A stretch of DNA of 36,785 nucleotides from Actinomycetes bacterium (lineage in GTDB: Bacteria > Actinomycetota > Acidimicrobiia > Acidimicrobiales > Acidimicrobiaceae). The stretch covers positions 1 to 36,785 of the forward strand of contig JAJYZP010000017.1 in assembly GCA_021799875.1 (NCBI GenBank). The letters run 5' to 3'. Below the pieces are notes generated by a model. That model was not told the DNA's origin and did no database searches. It saw only the letters and a list, made by a program, of their open reading frames with translations. The translations under genes were made by a program, and so were the position numbers. This document shows, in pieces, positions 34,018 to 36,785 of this stretch; position 1 is the first letter of the stretch, and each line of letters starts with the position of its first letter.

Positions 34018-34914
34018 TCTGCGACGCTTTCGGTAACGCTCGAGCAGGAACGGCAGGAAGTATCGTTGCGTAGCGGGCAGTAGAGCTCGAAGTGAGCCAC
34101 TAGTACGCAGATCGTTGAGCGCCGTAGCCGTGGCTAGAAGGTCGTGATCGAGGGAGAAGGCGAGTGCGAGCCGAAGTTGATGCCAAACTCGTAGCTCTTC
34201 GAGCAAGACTGGATCGATACGCGCTTCGGCCGCTACCTCCGCCAGCATCGTGCGCATAGTTCGGTAGAAGCGCCGGAGGTCCTTAGAAACGCCATCGGGT
34301 GAGTCTCGGTAGCGCACGAGTGGTTGCTCAAGTACGCCGAGCGTATGTTCTTCTGCGAAGTGGAGCCAGAAGGCCCAGTCTTCGACCCCATCGAGCTCAC
34401 TTTGGAACGGACGACTCTCAAGGAGCGCCGACGTCCTGGCCACTACTGTGGAGGTCTGGAAACGATTGAGCGCCAGGATCGCGAAGTAGTGTATCTGGGC
34501 GAAGCTTGAGGTGGGCTCGATATCCTCGGCAAGCTCGCCTCGGGTCCAGTTGGTGGCAATGAGATCGAGATCGGGTGCGGACTCGAGGACCCTGAGTTGA
34601 CGTTCAATTTTCTCGCGATGCCAGACGTCGTCGTCGTCGAGAAACGCTACCCAGTTGCCATTCACGTGTTGTAGGCCGGTATTGCGCGATGCTGATGGCC
34701 CTCCGTGGAGGCCCTCGATGAGTCGGACCTTTGGTCCGAAGGTCTGAACGAGATCAATGGTTCCGTCCGTGGATCCGTCGTCGACGACGATGATCTCTGA
34801 GACCTCATAGGACTGTTCGAGAACCGAGTGCAGGGCTTCAGAGATCGTGGCTTGGGCGTTGTAGGTCGGTATGACAACGGAAATGTCGTATTTTGAGTTC
34901 GGTAGAGCGTTCAT
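34012..34914 (-). CDS. Family 2 glycosyltransferase
   Basis: A 300-residue GT-A enzyme: ISVVIPTYNAQATISEAL (nucleotide-sugar fold), IIVVDDGSTDGTIDLV, GPSASRNTGL and the metal motif FLDDDDVWH, then an acceptor region with DGVEDWAFWLHFAEE, whose ED may be the catalytic base. The C-terminal third is helical and ends in a basic run (LLERYRKRRRT), which may sit at the membrane; there is no clear helix. Sugar and acceptor cannot be told. The ATG overlaps the murE stop as ATGA, so it is co-translated with a peptidoglycan enzyme. Confidence 0.86.
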   Translation of the reverse strand: MNALPNSKYDISVVIPTYNAQATISEALHSVLEQSYEVSEIIVVDDGSTDGTIDLVQTFGPKVRLIEGLHGGPSASRNTGLQHVNGNWVAFLDDDDVWHREKIERQLRVLESAPDLDLIATNWTRGELAEDIEPTSSFAQIHYFAILALNRFQTSTVVARTSALLESRPFQSELDGVEDWAFWLHFAEEHTLGVLEQPLVRYRDSPDGVSKDLRRFYRTMRTMLAEVAAEARIDPVLLEELRVWHQLRLALAFSLDHDLLATATALNDLRTSGSLRALLPATQRYFLPFLLERYRKRRRT

Positions 34915-36416
34915 AATTTACCGATCATGAGCTGCTCTAGGCTAGACGTGTTCTTGTGATCACGCAACTGAATGGATCGCAGCGCTTCCTCGCGGTCGTC
35001 GAGGTTGATGGTCGTGGATCCGACACGAAGCGAGTTTTCGTGCCCTCGGCCAACGATCAGAACAGCGTCACCAGGATCAGCTGCGAGTATCGCACGACGT
35101 ATCGCTACGGCTCGATCGAGCTCCACGATGAAGTTCTTCTTTGGTATGTCGATGGTCCCTGCGATGAGTTGATCGACGATTGATTGTGGGTCCTCGTCAC
35201 CGGGGTTGTCGGTGGTAAGCACTGCTAAGTCTGCAGTTGCTGCCGCCCTACCAAGCTCTGGTCGCTTAAACCGGTCGCGTTTGCCTCGAGCGCCGGCAAC
35301 AAGGATCACCCGTTGATGCGGCCCAATGATATCCCGAGCGGTGTTGACGAGCGCACGGATTGAGTCCGGTGTATGTGCGTAGTCGACGACGACGAGGAGG
35401 TCCTCGGAGGTCTCGATGCGTTGGAAGCGACCAGAGATCGCTTCGCAGGTTGCGATTCCTGAACGCGCCTCTTCGATCGTTGCACCGAGAAGTCGACCTG
35501 CGAGATAGGCGGCTGCTGCGTTTTCAGCGTTGCAGGCTCCGACAACGGAAGTCTCGAGACGAGTGTCGAGACCAAGTCCGCTAACGGTGAGCGACGTACC
35601 TGTCGTCGTGACCGAGACCGAGCTGATTCTAAGATCGGCACTTGGGTGTTGTCCAAACGTAAAGGACGGAACACGGATTTGAGACGCAAGACGGCGTCCC
35701 CAGGCATCGTCGACACAGATCAGTGCGAGAGCGGTTCGGTCGGGCGTGAAAAGCTGAGCCTTGACCGAATAGTACTGCTCAATCGTGCCATGGTAATCAA
35801 GGTGCTCCGGCGTAAGGTTCGTGAAGATGCTCAGAGCAAAGGTCGTGGCATCGATACGGTGCTGATCGATACCGTGTGACGAGACTTCCATGACTACGGA
35901 GTCAATATGGTCCTCGTACATCTGTCGGAGGTGGCGATGGAGCTCTGGCGCCTCTGGAGTGGTGTACAGTGAGGGCTGGCGAGAGGTGTTGTAACGGGCC
36001 TCAATGGTTCCGATAATCCCGGTAGAGCGCTTCGTTGTTCGAAGGATCGACTCCAAAAGGTACGATGTTGTAGTCTTGCCGTTCGTACCGGTTATGCCGA
36101 TGAGGTCGAGCTTTGATGAGGGATAGTCGTTGAGGTAGGCGGAGATTCGTCCTAATCCGTTCCGCACCGAGGGCAGGATCAGCTGTGGTATCGGTAGGGG
36201 CAAGGGTCTCGCTACAACGAGTGCCGATGCTCCGAGGGCTACCGCTTGATCGGCAAAGTCGTGGCCGTCGAACCGTGATCCTTTGGTGCAGCAAAACATC
36301 CAGCCTTTCTGGACGTTTCTCGAGTCAAGAGTTAGGTCGACAACTTCCGTGTCTCGGTCTCCATGAACCTCGGCCGAGGGTATGAGTGCTTGTAGCTCAT
36401 GTAGTTTGGGACTCAC
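34911..36416 (-). CDS. murE: UDP-N-acetylmuramoyl-tripeptide synthetase MurE
   Basis: Adds the third amino acid to UDP-MurNAc-L-Ala-D-Glu in peptidoglycan synthesis. The 501-residue protein starts at GTG 36416 (CGGAG five bases upstream). Domain 1 has LTLDSRNVQKGWMFCC and DGHDFA; the ATP loop is GITGTNGKTTTSYL (107-120); TTPEAPELHRHL and MEVSSHGI bind UDP-substrate; K219 in YYSVKAQLF is the carbamylated lysine; VDYAHTPDS and a C-terminal GRGHE follow. The specificity motif is DNPG (403-406) instead of the DNPR typical of meso-diaminopimelate enzymes. It is isolated from murF, mraY and other dcw genes. Confidence 0.93.
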   Translation of the reverse strand: MSPKLHELQALIPSAEVHGDRDTEVVDLTLDSRNVQKGWMFCCTKGSRFDGHDFADQAVALGASALVVARPLPLPIPQLILPSVRNGLGRISAYLNDYPSSKLDLIGITGTNGKTTTSYLLESILRTTKRSTGIIGTIEARYNTSRQPSLYTTPEAPELHRHLRQMYEDHIDSVVMEVSSHGIDQHRIDATTFALSIFTNLTPEHLDYHGTIEQYYSVKAQLFTPDRTALALICVDDAWGRRLASQIRVPSFTFGQHPSADLRISSVSVTTTGTSLTVSGLGLDTRLETSVVGACNAENAAAAYLAGRLLGATIEEARSGIATCEAISGRFQRIETSEDLLVVVDYAHTPDSIRALVNTARDIIGPHQRVILVAGARGKRDRFKRPELGRAAATADLAVLTTDNPGDEDPQSIVDQLIAGTIDIPKKNFIVELDRAVAIRRAILAADPGDAVLIVGRGHENSLRVGSTTINLDDREEALRSIQLRDHKNTSSLEQLMIGKL

Positions 36417-36607
36417 TGTGCTCCGAGACTTTCATATGCTCGCTGAATAATGAAACAACCTTAGTTTGCCGATGGGCGAGCAAGGCGGATTGAGCCCTGC
36501 AAAGGGAGACCACTAAGGGAATGCTCATCTCGATTGACAAGCGTGGTCGTCCGAGCGGCTTGGTGGAGTGGCCAGATTGCTCGTGTTTGCGGTGCTAACG
36601 ATTGAGC
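36417..36607. other. Gap between murE and the cation transporter gene
   Basis: No gene or RNA signature recognised; the murE promoter is expected here, on the minus strand. Confidence 0.35.
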
Positions 36608-36785
36608 TCACTCGTGCCCGGGCTCTTCGTGTTCGGCGTGAGGCGGTGTCTCAAGTTGCAGGGTTGAGTGACTGAGGTTGAAGTGTTCTGAGAGGCAGTT
36701 CTGAAGTAGATCAAGGGTTTGAGAGGCGTGCCCGCTTTGAAAACATGTCTCGTCAAGAACGATGTGTGCTGAAATACTGGTGAGT
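36608..36785 (-). CDS. Cation diffusion facilitator (CzcD-like), C-terminal fragment
   Basis: A frame open on the minus strand from the right edge (codons from 36784) to TGA at 36608-36610, 58 residues. It reads SISAHIVLDE, then LDLLQNCLSEHFNLSHSTLQLE, then a histidine- and glutamate-rich end (HAEHEEPGHE). This is the cytosolic metal-binding C-terminal domain of CDF exporters (zinc, cobalt, cadmium or iron out of the cytosol in exchange for protons). The membrane part lies beyond the window. The metal cannot be inferred. Confidence 0.78.
   Translation of the reverse strand, partial: LTSISAHIVLDETCFQSGHASQTLDLLQNCLSEHFNLSHSTLQLETPPHAEHEEPGHE

Overview
The window reads as chromosomal DNA of an actinobacterium (Actinomycetota), most likely an Acidimicrobiia-type organism of the Ferrimicrobium/Acidimicrobium kind. 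The phylum call rests on several markers: the gene order ctaE-qcrC-qcrA-qcrB-ctaC-ctaD-ctaF with a di-haem QcrC and a small actinobacterial CtaF, HemQ-type coproheme decarboxylase, glucosyl-3-phosphoglycerate synthase, a CysO-type sulfur carrier, a PAC2 protein, an HelD/HelR-type RNA polymerase ATPase and many GTG starts. The class-level guess is inference: base composition by eye is moderate rather than the very high GC of most actinobacteria. No rRNA, tRNA or CRISPR array was found.

Layout. 1-1011: the end of a probable glycerate kinase meets a convergent gpgS. 1340-2875: thrC and cysO. 3344-4342: type II glutamine synthetase with a GlnR-like half-site pair far upstream. 4343-5359: about 1 kb with no credible gene but several strong hairpins. 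5360-7113: CIRCE operator, groEL without groES, and a terminator. 7324-12308: a tightly packed run of lipoprotein, divergent FtsH-like membrane protease, hemQ, larE and a free-standing NIL domain, several of them overlapping. 12339-15801: a small cysteine-rich protein, a NUDIX hydrolase, PAC2 and a GNAT acetyltransferase whose 5' side carries seven copies of a hexanucleotide. 15951-19858: citrate synthase, acyl-CoA thioesterase II, GtrA-like membrane protein and cobT. 19874-22362 (minus): hemE and the FAD oxidase cgoX/hemY. 22423-24648: HelD-like ATPase.

24769-31842 is the complete bc1-aa3 respiratory branch: cytochrome c oxidase subunits III, II, I and IV around the qcrCAB genes. It is followed by tatA, which fits because the Rieske subunit carries a twin-arginine motif before its third membrane helix. 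A DedA-family gene follows. 33229-33948 is a decayed insertion-sequence region in which an IS21-type IstA N-terminus is fused to a frameshifted IS3-type transposase C-terminus. 34012-36416 (minus) is murE translationally coupled to a family 2 glycosyltransferase. The window ends inside a cation diffusion facilitator gene on the minus strand.

Together HemE, CgoX and HemQ supply three of the steps of the coproporphyrin-dependent haem pathway, which feeds the respiratory complexes encoded in the same window. The least ordinary parts are the lipoprotein/FtsH-like/hemQ/larE/NIL run, the structured intergenic region after the glutamine synthetase gene, the MurE with DNPG instead of DNPR, and the hexanucleotide tract at the acetyltransferase gene.
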